64,000 bases of DNA, taken from the NCBI RefSeq assembly GCF_023715785.1, contig NZ_JAMBOX010000015.1:1-64000 (forward strand). The letters are read 5' to 3'. Shown in pieces: positions 1 through 8,213 of the stretch (its first letter is position 1; each line of letters starts with the position of its first letter). The stretch is from Neobacillus niacini. GTDB lineage: Bacteria; Bacillota; Bacilli; Bacillales; Cytobacillaceae. The position numbers and the translations under genes are program-made. The notes below the pieces were generated by a model. That model saw only the letters and a list, made by a program, of their open reading frames with translations, ran no database searches and had not been told where the DNA came from.

Positions 1-392
1 CGTTCTTCAAGTGAAGTGGATCGACCTTTGATCATAGAGTTATTCATCCTTTGCGTGTCTTTTAATTCTCTATGACCATTATAATTCTTTATCCACTTTC
101 TCAACACTGATCTACTGGATATTTCATATTTACGTACAATCTCTGACTGAGTATAATTCCCTGAAAGATAATCAAGAACGGCAGCCGTTTTTACCTCTCT
201 GGAGTACCGTTTCCATCCACTGGAATCTTGAAGTCCATCCATTCCATATTTCTCAAATAGTGAAATCCATTCTTTAACCGTTACTTTAGAAATATTGAAT
301 TGCCGACAGAAGTCTTTAATCGAGGTTTGTCTATCCTCAAACGCCACAATTAACTCATATTTTTCCTGTGCTGAGTAAGCTCTTTTTGCCAT
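1..392 (-). CDS. IS3-type transposase OrfA (5' part; gene runs off the window)
   Basis: The reverse strand is open from an ATG at 392 to the window edge, about 130 codons, starting MAKRAYSAQEKYELIVAFED. Two successive helix-turn-helix units are visible: one around FCRQFNISKVTVKEWISLFE and one around SGNYTQSEIVRKYEISSRSV. This doubled HTH is typical of OrfA of IS3-family (IS150-like) elements, which binds the element ends and is normally joined to the DDE-bearing OrfB by programmed -1 frameshifting. OrfB would lie outside the window, so whether the element is intact cannot be judged. Family assignment is by motif; the subgroup is inference. Confidence 0.82.
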   Translation of the reverse strand, partial: MAKRAYSAQEKYELIVAFEDRQTSIKDFCRQFNISKVTVKEWISLFEKYGMDGLQDSSGWKRYSREVKTAAVLDYLSGNYTQSEIVRKYEISSRSVLRKWIKNYNGHRELKDTQRMNNSMIKGRSTSLEE

Positions 393-462
393 AGAAAAAG
401 CCCCCTAATAAAGTAAACAGATTTTTATTATTTCATCTGTCTACCTTATAGGGAGCATATCA
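1..462 (-). mobile_element. End of an IS3-family insertion sequence
   Basis: Outside the transposase start, reading the reverse strand from 462, is TGATATGCTCCCTATAAGGT, which begins with the TG usual for IS3-type ends. It is followed by an imperfect inverted repeat (401-420 against 437-453) that could form a hairpin just upstream of the gene. I place the element end near 462, where the sequence becomes AT-rich without coding signal. No target duplication can be checked because the other end is outside the window. Confidence 0.6.
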
Positions 463-630
463 ATGAGGGGGTAAAGCATTTTTTAATTAAGTTAATTTGT
501 GAAGTGTTCCACTTTAACAATCGGTTGCGTTTGTGAAAAATCATAAGCCTAATTCTTCGTTAAATCTAAGGGAGTACACATTAATTTGTACCCCCGCGGA
601 TGACCGATTTGTTAAGAAAAATTAAGACTT
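463..630. other. Intergenic DNA beside the IS end
   Basis: AT-rich DNA between the IS end and the stop of the PhnB-like gene. I see no coding frame, clear hairpin or promoter in it. Confidence 0.5.
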
Positions 631-1029
631 TCACATAGGAAGATTCAGTTGCCACGAAACACCAAACCGGTCATTTAGCCAGCCAAACCTTCGGCTAAAA
701 CCATAATCACCAATTGGCATAAGTGCTTGTCCACCCTCGATAAGACTCTCATAAAGGTTGTTAATTTCTTCCTCAGTATCACAAGTAACATATATTGAAA
801 ATGAAGGAGTAAAGGAAAACTGATGCTTCACATTACTGTCAATGCACATAAATTCTTGTCCTTTTAAGGAAAAAGTAGCTTTCATGACCGTTCCTTCGTC
901 CCCCGCTTGATTCGCTCCATAACGAATAATACTTGTAATTTCTGAATCGTCCATGATTGATATGTAATAATTCATCGCTTCTTCAGCTTTGCCATCTTGA
1001 AACATTAAGAATGGTGTAACTTTTTTCAT
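631..1029 (-). CDS. PhnB-like VOC-fold protein
   Basis: A 132-residue protein of the vicinal-oxygen-chelate superfamily, PhnB-like branch (often annotated 3-demethylubiquinone-9 3-methyltransferase-like). The start MKKVTPFLMFQDGKAEEAMN and the ending GDYGFSRRFGWLNDRFGVSW are characteristic of this cytosolic family, whose substrates are mostly unknown. I chose ATG 1029 rather than 1062: it gives the usual MKKVTPFL start and has AAAGAG nine bases upstream, while the upstream extension is low-complexity. It is monocistronic, next to the IS end. Assignment to the superfamily is secure; function is not. Confidence 0.85.
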   Translation of the reverse strand: MKKVTPFLMFQDGKAEEAMNYYISIMDDSEITSIIRYGANQAGDEGTVMKATFSLKGQEFMCIDSNVKHQFSFTPSFSIYVTCDTEEEINNLYESLIEGGQALMPIGDYGFSRRFGWLNDRFGVSWQLNLPM

Positions 1030-1151
1030 TATCATCATCTCTTTCATTAATAGAATGACCATTTATAAGTTGACTTAAATTTAATAATGGCATGACATCA
1101 AAAATAATTCAATCCGTGAATGGGAATTTTTCGAGTTACTAAATGAGGCAG

Positions 1152-2380
1152 CTGCAATAAACCTTCCTAAGCATGATAGATCGAATTCTGTAAAATCATT
1201 AATTCTTTCGTGATCGTTGGATATCCTTTTATTTCCGGAATGACTTTTTGTAAGGATGAACGTTGAAGACTTGCTGAGGTTGCCATCATTTCACAAGCGT
1301 AAAGTAATTGTGCAAGTACTTGATCGGAAAGAATGGGACGGCTTTCCTCTTTTGAACAATCCTCCAAGAGATATGCTAAATGCTCGATAGAAAATACAAT
1401 GGGCCAAAAGTAATCCAAGGATTCACGTTGGATTGGAATTTCACCCATAGCTGTATTAAATAATGTTTTTAAATTGGTTGCATTAATCTGCATCTTTCTC
1501 AATTCCTTGCTTTTTCTTGGATTAAAGCCTTTTCCCTGTTCAGAGAAAAGAACCAATAAGAATTGAGCTTGACTCCGGATTGTTTTTTCAATAAAATGCG
1601 GAATCCGGCTGGATGCAGACTTTCTCCCAATCAACCAAACACCGATTAAACCAATTACGCTCCCAATCACGACATCTAAAATTCTCGCTGAAGCAAAATA
1701 AGCAAAGCTAAAATTACCGACCGATGTACTTTCAGCCATTAGAAGCGCATTCGGGGTAAAAAACAGTGCGGCCAAACCATAATTTTTCACAATAAAAAGC
1801 TCTGTTATAAATGTCAATAGAAGGATAAAGAAGACGATAATATATCCGGATGGGTCCAGTGCAAGGACCAAACTAGCAATGATAATGCCAATGACCGTCC
1901 CAATCCCTCTTTGAATCGCACGATGATGTGTGGCTACTAAGGTAGCACCTGACATGACCGCTACACAGGATAACGGAACCCAATAAGAACGTGCCAATTC
2001 TAACTGGAAGGCGATAATGGCAGCAATGATGGTCATAATACCAAAACGTAAGGACGTGATAAAAACGGTGGAGTTTTTATCAAAAGCCCCGCCCAATAGT
2101 GTCTTTAGAGATAATTTGGATGGTTGGATTGATGCATTAATTTTTGTAATCGGTTCATTCATGATCGCATCTGCGTCATACACTTTTGCAAATAACTGCC
2201 GTACCTTATGATCCATTTCACTAGGCTGAAGAATCTTTTCATAAACTCCTTTATTTTTCTTATCAAACGAATATGCAAGCTGCCTTACTGTCTGTCCTAA
2301 CTCCTGTGGCAATTTTTCCTGCGCATCCATAAAATACTCGATGATGTACATAAATAAAGTATTTGCGTGTTGATTTAATA
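1152..2380. repeat. Direct repeat copy 1 (partner 8355-9583)
   Basis: A 1,229-base segment matches 8355-9583 in the same orientation, with equal length and therefore no net indels. Most differences I see are scattered single substitutions, roughly one in ten bases by eye. The repeat starts at CTGCAATAAACC just beyond the stop codon and ends at TGATTTAATA inside the gene. Flanks on both sides are unrelated. Confidence 0.88.
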
Positions 2381-2393
2381 TAAGATGTTGCAC
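1167..2393 (-). pseudogene. Truncated second copy of the FUSC-family transporter gene
   Basis: Encodes 408 residues that align end to end, without gaps, with the last 400 or so residues of the intact 638-residue FUSC protein at 8370-10286. The first membrane block (about 235 residues) is missing. The only start is a GTG at 2393 with no credible ribosome binding site. Just upstream, similarity to the full copy stops at 2380 and the sequence becomes unrelated. The retained part has the soluble middle region, the C-terminal membrane block (motif around FQLELARSYWVPLSCVAVMS) and the cytoplasmic tail. The frame is still open, so truncation was recent or a fragment is still made. I infer a non-functional duplicate. 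Confidence 0.8.
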
Positions 2394-2410
2394 ACAAAAA
2401 TGAATAGTTC

Positions 2411-2434
2411 AAGGGGCCGTGGACAAAGGCCCCT
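2411..2434 (-). repeat. GGGGCC/GGCCCC hairpin repeat, copy 1
   Basis: AAGGGGCC pairs with GGCCCCTT over a short loop. A related unit with the same flanks (TGAACAGTTGAAGGGGCC) lies at 12087-12126, so this appears to be a small dispersed hairpin repeat. It has no good T-run here. Confidence 0.5.
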
Positions 2435-2435
2435 T

Positions 2436-2484
2436 CACAAAAAAGAAGATGAACATTTTATAGAGATTCATCTTCTTTTTTGTG
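2436..2484 (-). terminator. Strong hairpin downstream of the GrpB-like gene
   Basis: An 18-base perfect inverted repeat (2436-2453 and 2467-2484) with a 13-base loop. Each arm carries a run of six A or T, so it can act as a factor-independent terminator for the leftward GrpB-like gene and shield it from the FUSC fragment. Confidence 0.75.
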
Positions 2485-2496
2485 AACTCGTGGAGT

Positions 2497-3012
2497 TTAA
2501 AATTCCTTCCTGGCATTGTCTATAATAGCCTTAATAAACGGTTCTTTTTTCTTTGTATAGGTTGGTCGATCGTACTGATATGTAGATGCAAGTTCTTTTT
2601 TTAAAGAAGCATACTCTTCTGCTGCTTGAGGGTGTAGCCTTAAATAATTACGAAACAATAACTTTTCTACCCACTCCATGCCGTTAAATTCACAGACATG
2701 CAGATGACAAGTGCCCTGTCCCCATAACCCCTTTCTAAAAAATATTCGATCCTTAAATTCAGGTTTAGGAACATATTCATACTCAATATCACTTAAAGGA
2801 CGAACAAAATCAGATACTTCGTCTAAATCTCGCACACCTACCATAATGTCAATGATTGGTTTCGCCGCTAATCCCCTTATTGAAGTGCTTCCAATATGTT
2901 CAATCCCAACAATTTTATTGCCTAAAACATCAACAATTCTATTATTCTCATTTTCAAATTGTGTTTCCCAGTCTGGGTTATATTCAGTAAGTTTCACAAT
3001 CGGTTTTGTCAT
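2497..3012 (-). CDS. GrpB/UPF0157 family nucleotidyltransferase-fold protein
   Basis: A 171-residue member of the GrpB (UPF0157) family, which has a minimal nucleotidyltransferase fold. Diagnostic segments are the start KLTEYNPDWETQFENE, the core VGIEHIGSTSIRGLAAKPII (GST motif followed by an acidic pair at IDI) and the late HLHVCE. The length fits the family. It is cytosolic, with unknown substrate; some relatives are fused to dephospho-CoA kinase. It begins 4 bases after the small gene 3016-3270, so the two are probably co-transcribed, and an 18-base-pair hairpin follows. Confidence 0.85.
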   Translation of the reverse strand: MTKPIVKLTEYNPDWETQFENENNRIVDVLGNKIVGIEHIGSTSIRGLAAKPIIDIMVGVRDLDEVSDFVRPLSDIEYEYVPKPEFKDRIFFRKGLWGQGTCHLHVCEFNGMEWVEKLLFRNYLRLHPQAAEEYASLKKELASTYQYDRPTYTKKKEPFIKAIIDNARKEF

Positions 3013-3015
3013 TTA

Positions 3016-3270
3016 TTATTGGCTTCCTTCCGTTTTTCGTTCATTACCCCTTTTGAAATTTCCAGTTATCTTTGCCATTATTAATTGTTCTTCCATCGTA
3101 TTTTCAGCAGCTTTCATTCTCTTTAAAAATTTCTCTGCTTCTGATCCTTTTAAGATTTTTACCTGTCTGCCATAATAATCGAGGAAGACTGTATTATCCT
3201 TTGTCACGCGAAAATGAAAAGGTTCGTCATCTAAACGACTTCTTTTCTCTTTAATATATTGTACGTCCAA
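3016..3270 (-). CDS. Conserved small protein of unknown function
   Basis: An 84-residue, highly charged soluble protein: a probable beta hairpin (HFRVTKDNTVFLDYYGRQVK), then a basic amphipathic helix (EAEKFLKRMKAAENTMEEQL). No membrane segment or recognisable catalytic motif. The start is TTG at 3270 with CAGGAA seven bases upstream. It is the first gene of a probable two-gene unit with the GrpB-like gene. Just upstream lies a decayed copy (3251-3420) of another small gene, whose end overlaps this start. I do not recognise the family. Confidence 0.6.
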   Translation of the reverse strand: MDVQYIKEKRSRLDDEPFHFRVTKDNTVFLDYYGRQVKILKGSEAEKFLKRMKAAENTMEEQLIMAKITGNFKRGNERKTEGSQ

Positions 3271-3420
3271 TATTTATTTCCTGCCTCTCCACCAACTTGC
3301 CATTTACTTCAACAAAAAGAAGCGGTAATCCTTCATGGATCAACGCACCGGCACATTAATATTAAAAATTACTCTTCGTAGGCTTTATACCATTGTTGTG
3401 GTTGAATTTCTCTTAACTCC
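3251..3420 (-). pseudogene. Decayed small gene, copy A of three
   Basis: Two disjoint reverse-strand fragments, EIQPQQWYKAYEE (near 3371-3420) and ALIHEGLPLLFVEVNGKLVE (ending at the TAA 3251-3253), look like halves of one small protein split by a stop and a frame change. The same order recurs at 6291-6425, and the second half also at 13057-13128. The family is not one I can name. No intact copy exists in the window. Confidence 0.5.
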
Positions 3421-3507
3421 TATTCTTCTTTGAATATTCTTTCGCATTTTCTAAATTTATTTTTTAGATAGGCTCTGTTAAAGTTTATCGATTTTTAGAT
3501 TATAGAA

Positions 3508-3535
3508 AAATAGCAGCCAAAATTGACTGCTATTT
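3508..3535 (-). terminator. Terminator of the 33-residue membrane peptide gene
   Basis: AAATAGCAG (3508-3516) pairs with CTGCTATTT (3527-3535). On the reverse strand the stem is followed by a T-rich tract (3501-3510). It lies 34 bases after the stop of the small gene 3569-3670. Confidence 0.6.
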
Positions 3536-3568
3536 AATACTTTTATCATTATCATTAAATTACCAATA

Positions 3569-3670
3569 TTATTTGGCATTTCTTGATAGTTTAATAAAAA
3601 TTCCCAACCCAGCTAAGAAAAAACCTAAACAAAACAAACTAGCTGGACTACCCCAAACGATATCACCCAT
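3569..3670 (-). CDS. Single-pass membrane mini-protein (33 aa)
   Basis: A 33-residue peptide starting MGDIVWGSPASLF, with one hydrophobic segment (about residues 9-26) and a positive tail KLSRNAK, as in small bitopic membrane proteins. ATG at 3670 is preceded by AGGGGG with nine bases of spacing, and a hairpin terminator follows the stop. These signals on both sides are the main evidence that it is real. I do not recognise it. The rest of 3671-4004 shows only a weak hairpin and no other frame. Confidence 0.5.
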   Translation of the reverse strand: MGDIVWGSPASLFCLGFFLAGLGIFIKLSRNAK

Positions 3671-4004
3671 CGTATTATCCCCCTAAAATTTCTCAACATA
3701 GTATAATTTTACCACAGTAATTAAAAAGCCTCTTACTAATTTTAATAAAACAACATTATTATTTAAAAAAAGAACAGCTCTCTTGCGAAATAATACTAGG
3801 TTCTTGCTAAAGGAGAGTAGCAAGACACATTAAGTATTATCGACCATATCTAAATGTTGTTTAGCAAATTTGACAAAAAAAGGGGCATAAACCAAAATTC
3901 ACATTTGCAAAGCCAATAGTTGACAAATATTGAGTTCCATAAATGTATGGCTGATTAATAAAGGCATCTTTATAGATGCCTTGTGAATACTAAAAATCGT
4001 TTGA
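3671..4004. other. Intergenic, mostly featureless
   Basis: About 330 AT-rich bases. They hold the upstream region of the 33-residue gene and, at 3961-3982, the terminator of the zinc-ribbon gene. I see no supported coding frame in the remainder. Confidence 0.5.
3961..3982 (-). terminator. Terminator of the zinc-ribbon gene
   Basis: AAGGCATCT (3961-3969) and AGATGCCTT (3974-3982) form a 9-base-pair stem with a four-base loop. The reverse strand continues into TTATTAAT. It lies 22 bases past the stop of 4005-4199. Confidence 0.7.
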
Positions 4005-4199
4005 TTAAAATTTGCTGGTATCTTCAACTTTAATTGATGAGACATCCCCACAATCCTTGCAAAATGTATAAATAAGGGAAGAACCCATACTTATTATTTT
4101 GTCAACAGGATAGACTTTCGCATGGCTATTTTTTACTTGACCTGTTGTAAATGAATTACTTCCACATGATTTGCAAGTTACTAATTCTTTGGTACTCAT
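4005..4199 (-). CDS. Small zinc-ribbon protein
   Basis: A 64-residue protein with two CxxC knuckles, CKSCGS (residues 9-14) and CKDCGD (47-52), about 35 residues apart: a classic zinc-ribbon arrangement. No other domain, membrane segment or signal peptide. An ATG start preceded by GAGGTGATAAA and a terminator right after the stop support a monocistronic gene. Proteins like this are often annotated as zinc-ribbon domain or transcription-associated, but nothing here shows a specific role. Confidence 0.65.
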   Translation of the reverse strand: MSTKELVTCKSCGSNSFTTGQVKNSHAKVYPVDKIISMGSSLIYTFCKDCGDVSSIKVEDTSKF

Positions 4200-4363
4200 T
4201 TTATCACCTCAATATAGCAGTTAAGTCTATTTTACCACATTAGGTAATAATACCCATATAAAAATTAGTGCACAGTTCAATTCTATTGTGAAGAAATGTA
4301 CTTTAGCTAAACGGGTGCGACAGTTAGATATTTTGGGTATTAGAATCGGTTTTTTGTTGGCTT

Positions 4364-4945
4364 TTAAATCTGTTTTTCATTAATATAAGTTTTTATGGTT
4401 GGTGGTTCATAAGAATCAAACTTTTCAAGTAATCGACTTGGTTCAATATCTACAAGTGCCATAGAACGGTACTTTTCGTGTAAAAATTGTTCCTTAATCA
4501 TATGATTAAAAAGTTCAACGAGAGGATCGAAGTAATGATTAATGTTTAGAAGACCACATGGTTTTTGATGAAGTCCTAATTGAGCCCATGTAAAAATTTC
4601 AAAGAATTCTTCTAATGTTCCTGGCCCACCTGGTAAAGCAACAAAGCCATCTGCAAGTTCTGCCATTTTAGCCTTTCTCTCATGCATAGAATCGACAACT
4701 ATCAGCTGGGATAATCTTTTATGCGATATTTCTCTCTGCTCTAAAAAAGTAGGCATAATTCCAATGACTTGTCCACCTTCATCTAAGACAGCATCCGCAA
4801 CTGCTCCCATAACACCAACACTTGCTCCACCATAAACAAGTGTAATATCACGTTTGGCTAGTTCTTTGCCAAACTCTTTGGCATTTTCTATATACACATT
4901 AGATGCTCCAACACTGGAACCACAAAATACAGCTATGCTTTTCAT
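4364..4945 (-). CDS. LOG family nucleotide 5'-monophosphate phosphoribohydrolase
   Basis: A 193-residue LOG/YvdD-type enzyme, of the kind that removes the base from nucleoside 5'-monophosphates (in plants, cytokinin activation; in bacteria, also nucleotide clean-up). The N-terminal MKSIAVFCGSSVGAS begins the Rossmann-like fold, VYGGASVGVMGAVADAV is the phosphate-binding region, and PGGPGTLEE is the PGGxGTxxE signature with the catalytic Glu. I chose ATG 4945 over an upstream 14-residue extension because AGGGGGGCGG lies just upstream. It faces away from the MazG-like gene at 5043, giving a short divergent promoter region. Confidence 0.88.
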   Translation of the reverse strand: MKSIAVFCGSSVGASNVYIENAKEFGKELAKRDITLVYGGASVGVMGAVADAVLDEGGQVIGIMPTFLEQREISHKRLSQLIVVDSMHERKAKMAELADGFVALPGGPGTLEEFFEIFTWAQLGLHQKPCGLLNINHYFDPLVELFNHMIKEQFLHEKYRSMALVDIEPSRLLEKFDSYEPPTIKTYINEKQI

Positions 4946-5042
4946 TATGACCGCCCCCCTAGCGAATTCAGCGATTATATTATACAAAAGTATTGATGGT
5001 TTGTTAAACTTTATGGTAATGAAATTAAAGGGGTGGTAAGAA

Positions 5043-5363
5043 ATGGATGTAACTGAATTTCAAAAATGGGTAAATAATTATTATGAAAATAGAGGCTGGT
5101 CTGAATTAGACATTTTCATTCGTATTGGTTTTTTAGCGGAGGAAACTGGAGAAGTAGCACGAGCCATAAGAGCTCTTGAAATTGGCAGGGATAGACCAGA
5201 CGAAGTAACAGATTCATTTATGAACAATAGAAAGGCTTTGGTAGAAGAGTTAGGAGATGTATTAGGCAACGTAATTGTAATTGCCAATAAATATAACATT
5301 TCTTTATAAGAAGTGTTTAATTCTCATAAGGAGAAACTCTCAAAGCGTTACTCTCATGAATAA
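5043..5363 (+). pseudogene. MazG-like nucleotide pyrophosphohydrolase with in-frame stop near the C-terminus
   Basis: The open frame 5043-5309 gives 88 residues with the MazG-type helices: LAEETGEVARAIRAL (EExxE) and VEELGDVLGNVIVIAN (ExxD), which bind magnesium and the NTP. It stops at TAA 5307-5309. The same frame then continues for 17 codons, EVFNSHKEKLSKRYSHE, to a second TAA at 5361-5363. That segment is the usual MazG C-terminal helix ending in KRY. So a point mutation seems to have cut off the last helix; the 88-residue product may still be made and partly active. Start ATG 5043 follows GGGGTGG. Read-through is possible but not shown. Confidence 0.72.
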
Positions 5364-5502
5364 AAATTGTTTTTACCAGAATTAACAAAGGAAATAAAAA
5401 ATGATAAACAATAAGATAACGCTTCTTTTATTCAGGGAGAATAGTTTAACAGGGATAGTTAGACTTAGTGTAGAATTATTGCATTAATAAAGGGGTAATT
5501 AG

Positions 5503-5866
5503 ATGAAAAAAGTTGGATTTATACTATGGTGTGATCATATTTGAAAATAAATTATACTAACCCTCTCTCCCAATAGAGAATTTATCAGCAAAAGAAGCAA
5601 TTTATAAACTAAAAGAATCGGATAGTAAAATAGTTGAAATTGCAGTAGAAGGGGATTTTATTTGGTATATCACAAGTAGTGAGAATAAAGGTATTTCGAT
5701 TGCTGACGAAAATATTAAACAAATGGTTGTCTCAAATGGATGGGAATTTAAAGAAAAAGGTGGTGCTGGTCTGTTCTTTGAAAAAGACGGAAAAAGATTA
5801 ATTGCCACCACTCAAATGTGGACTGAAAATTATGTTCTCGTTAAAATTCCGAGTAATTTTAAATAA
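5503..5866 (+). pseudogene. Remnant of a small protein gene, frame-broken
   Basis: Frame 5561-5866 reads 101 codons, starting PSLPIENLSAKEAIYKLK and ending VLVKIPSNFK, with good protein-like composition but no start codon before its middle. Upstream, in another frame, ATG 5503 with a GGGG-type binding site starts MKKVGFILWCDHI and stops at once. I infer one gene of about 115 codons whose N-terminus was shifted out of frame. The family is unrecognised. The reverse-strand frame over the same bases is only its shadow. Confidence 0.5.
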
Positions 5867-5998
5867 TCTTGAGAGGTTCTTTATTAAGCTAACGGGTAGC
5901 TTTAGTGTAACAAACACATACTCAAAATAAGGTTTTATTATACTATATAAAAGCTTTCTTTCTATGGTTTAAGCTAGTTGAACGGTTCGATGAAGTAC

Positions 5999-6020
5999 AA
6001 AAAAAGCCGGGGGAACCGGC
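5999..6020 (-). terminator. Terminator of the two-helix membrane protein gene
   Basis: GCCGG (6006-6010) and CCGGC (6016-6020) form a GC-rich stem followed on the reverse strand by seven T (5999-6005). It lies just past the stop of 6029-6229. Confidence 0.75.
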
Positions 6021-6028
6021 CATGGTTG

Positions 6029-6229
6029 CTACAATTTCTTCTTTATCAAATCTATAAGATAGTAAAGTTGTGAAACTAACAACGAAAGGAGAAGGATCAT
6101 GATTGCTCCCATTGTGTAAACTGCTTCTTCTGCTGGATTGCCTCCAGCCATAAATACGAAACTAAATGTGAAAAAGAGAATGACACTGACCATAACTGTT
6201 AAGAAGAAGATACTAATATATTTTGACAT
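6029..6229 (-). CDS. Small two-helix membrane protein
   Basis: A 66-residue protein with two hydrophobic segments (about residues 5-28 and 36-60) separated by a short polar loop GGNPAEEA, ending in KKK. ATG 6229 has AGGTGAGG upstream and a clear terminator follows, so the gene is real. Topology by the positive-inside rule puts the C-terminus in the cytoplasm. Family not recognised. Confidence 0.6.
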   Translation of the reverse strand: MSKYISIFFLTVMVSVILFFTFSFVFMAGGNPAEEAVYTMGAIMILLLSLLVSQLYYLIDLIKKKL

Positions 6230-6290
6230 ATAACCTCACCTGCCTAGAACAGCAAAATTCTTTCCTTTACTATATTGCACATCCTACTAT

Positions 6291-6425
6291 TTATTTCCTG
6301 CTTTGTCCTGCTAACGTGCCCAGCACATTAACAAAAAGAAGCGTTAATCCTTCGTGGATCAACGCATCCTTCGCTTTTCGTAAAATTTATATTATTGAGG
6401 TAGTTGAATTCCTTTTAATATTTTA
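6291..6425 (-). pseudogene. Decayed small gene, copy B of three
   Basis: Reverse-strand remnant with a broken EIQ segment followed by the frame AKDALIHEGLTLLFVN ending at TAA 6291-6293. It matches copy A (3251-3420) and copy C (13057-13128). It sits just upstream of the two-helix membrane gene, as copy A sits upstream of the 84-residue gene. Confidence 0.5.
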
Positions 6426-6504
6426 AAATCCTGCTTCCCACTTGGATTAGTAACAGCAGCTTTCACTAAATGAGGCTATTGCCACTGGAACGCAACATTC
6501 TTCT

Positions 6505-6972
6505 TTATTTCATCAATATCCCGTATTTCGCTGCAATCGAAGTCAAGGTTTCAATTTCTTCAGGGCTAGGTGGACCATCTGGGACTGGAGGTAATTGTTG
6601 AGGTAGAGGTTCACTAAGTTCGTTAATAAACTGCTCGAATCCAGAAGGGTAGACAGTCAGTAATACTTTTGCTGTATCGGTGTTAACTTTAAAGGTATGT
6701 TTAATCCCTTTAGGAGCATATACATACGTTCCTGGAGTGGCGTGAATCACAGTATCAGCTATAAAGTAAGTTATTTGACCTTCTAGAATGTAAAAAGTTT
6801 CATCTTCTTTCATATGAGTGTGTGGTGGGGGTTCAAACCCTTTTCTTTCCTCCGTTAAAAAAGTCGCATACTTGCCATTTGTATCCTCTCCGCTAACTAA
6901 GACAGAAACTTTGTTTCCTAAAAACAAAATTGTGTTTTCCTCCGATACCTGACGAAAAAATGGTGTATCCAA
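6505..6972 (-). CDS. Cupin-domain protein
   Basis: A 155-residue single-domain cupin, likely cytosolic. Cupin motif 1 is visible as PPPHTHMKEDETFYILEGQI, carrying two His and a Glu that would bind a metal, and motif 2 as GTYVYAPKGIKHTFKV with the last His. A proline-rich segment (LPQQLPPVPDGPPSPEEIET) precedes the C-terminal helix, as in quercetin-dioxygenase-like cupins of Bacillaceae. A promoter region shared with the methyltransferase at 7178 lies upstream. Substrate is unknown. Confidence 0.85.
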   Translation of the reverse strand: MDTPFFRQVSEENTILFLGNKVSVLVSGEDTNGKYATFLTEERKGFEPPPHTHMKEDETFYILEGQITYFIADTVIHATPGTYVYAPKGIKHTFKVNTDTAKVLLTVYPSGFEQFINELSEPLPQQLPPVPDGPPSPEEIETLTSIAAKYGILMK

Positions 6973-7177
6973 ACTTTCGACCTCCCCCAGAATATTAACC
7001 TCGGAATAATAATATGCTTTCTGATAAACCCTTATTCTCCTTGAACTTTTAATTGAGACGTTTCTACATTAACTAGATCGCATTTTTTATTGAGCTATTG
7101 GTGCAGTTTAGTAAGAAGGACATTTTACATTATTTCTAGAATAAAAAAAGTGATAATAACTGTGATTTAAGGAAGGG

Positions 7178-7990
7178 GTGAGATTAATAGGACAGAAAAT
7201 CAATTTATTTTTAGATCATAAAACTAAAATAAGCATAATCAACAGGCTGCGAAATGAGGGGTGTGTCTTCGCTGAAGAAGAAACACAGTTCCTGATCACT
7301 GAGGCTAGAAGTTTAGAACACTTAATAAATATGGTGGAAAAACGAATAAGTGGGTTCCCGCTTGAATACGTGCTTGGGTTTACCCGGTTTTGTGGTCTAC
7401 GAATAGAAGTAGAACAAGGAGTGTTCATACCTCGGCGCCGAACGGAGTTTTTGGTTCAGCAAGCAAAAATTTTAGCCAGCCCATATGATCATGTTTTGGA
7501 TTTATGCTGCGGATCTGGTGCTGTTGGTGCAGCAATAGCAACCGGGCTTAGTAAAATTTTCTTACACGCCGTTGATATTGATCCTATTGCTGTTCAATGT
7601 GCTTCTAGAAACGTAACTAAGATTGGTGGCCACGTTTATCAAGGTGATTTATATGATGCATTACCTCATTCTTTGAAAGGTAAATTGAACATGATCGTGG
7701 CTAACGCACCTTATGTTCCTGCCGACTCATTAGAACTCCTTCCAAGAGAGTCGCGTTTATATGAACCAGCCGTGTCACTTGACGGGGGAAAGGATGGACT
7801 AGACCTTCATCGTCTAGTAGCGGAAGATGCTCCCCACTGGCTCGTTCCGGGAGGTCATCTATTAATAGAGACGAGTGAAAGGCAGGGTGATAAAACCGCT
7901 GAAATATTTGTGAAGGTAGGACTAATGGCCCGAATTATTAGAGAGGAAGAATTGGATGCAACAGTTGTAATCGGAACAAAGTCTGGCTAA
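7178..7990 (+). CDS. Putative protein N5-glutamine methyltransferase (HemK-like)
   Basis: A 270-residue SAM-dependent methyltransferase of the HemK/PrmC-like group. The N-terminal helical part contains PLEYVLGFTRFCGL and FIPRRRTEFL, the usual linker of the family. The SAM motif I is DLCCGSGAVGAA, an acidic residue ends strand 2 (AVDIDP), and the active-site loop is NAPYVP in place of the canonical NPPY, a variant common in this Gram-positive subgroup. The expected reaction is methylation of a glutamine side chain in a protein partner, perhaps not the release factor. The start is GTG 7178; GGAAGGG is very close to it, so the start is not certain. Confidence 0.82.
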   Translation: MRLIGQKINLFLDHKTKISIINRLRNEGCVFAEEETQFLITEARSLEHLINMVEKRISGFPLEYVLGFTRFCGLRIEVEQGVFIPRRRTEFLVQQAKILASPYDHVLDLCCGSGAVGAAIATGLSKIFLHAVDIDPIAVQCASRNVTKIGGHVYQGDLYDALPHSLKGKLNMIVANAPYVPADSLELLPRESRLYEPAVSLDGGKDGLDLHRLVAEDAPHWLVPGGHLLIETSERQGDKTAEIFVKVGLMARIIREEELDATVVIGTKSG

Positions 7991-8096
7991 GAGCAACTAT
8001 AAAATAAGTATCTTTGTCGCTAAATAAAAGGGAAGATGATTAATTATAGAAACCATTCGCCCTGGGCCATTTTTTCTACTTTTCCTCCTACATATA

Positions 8097-8213
8097 CTAT
8101 AATTTCACTTTATCATCTGAAAGGTTTTCAGCATTCTTAAAAACAGCAAGTTGATTTCCTGTATATTTTCCTTGTGAAAAAACATCCACAATTGAAAAAT
8201 GAATTTTCCCCAT
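8097..8213 (-). pseudogene. N-terminal remnant of a PhzF-family isomerase gene
   Basis: Thirty-eight residues starting at the ATG at 8213, with FSIVDVFSQGKYTGNQLAVF, match the well-conserved N-terminus of PhzF-like isomerase/epimerase proteins, normally about 260-300 residues. The frame ends at 8097 after NLSDDKVKL and nothing PhzF-like follows. The in-frame extension upstream (to 8360) does not look like PhzF. The remnant lies right against the boundary (8355) of the large direct repeat, consistent with rearrangement. Confidence 0.65.

Noticed and set aside
5602..5811. Reverse frame of 69 codons
   Set aside because: It is the shadow of the better coding forward frame 5561-5866 (a broken gene).
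6223..6426. Forward 67-codon frame
   Set aside because: It is antisense to decayed copy B and has no ribosome binding site.
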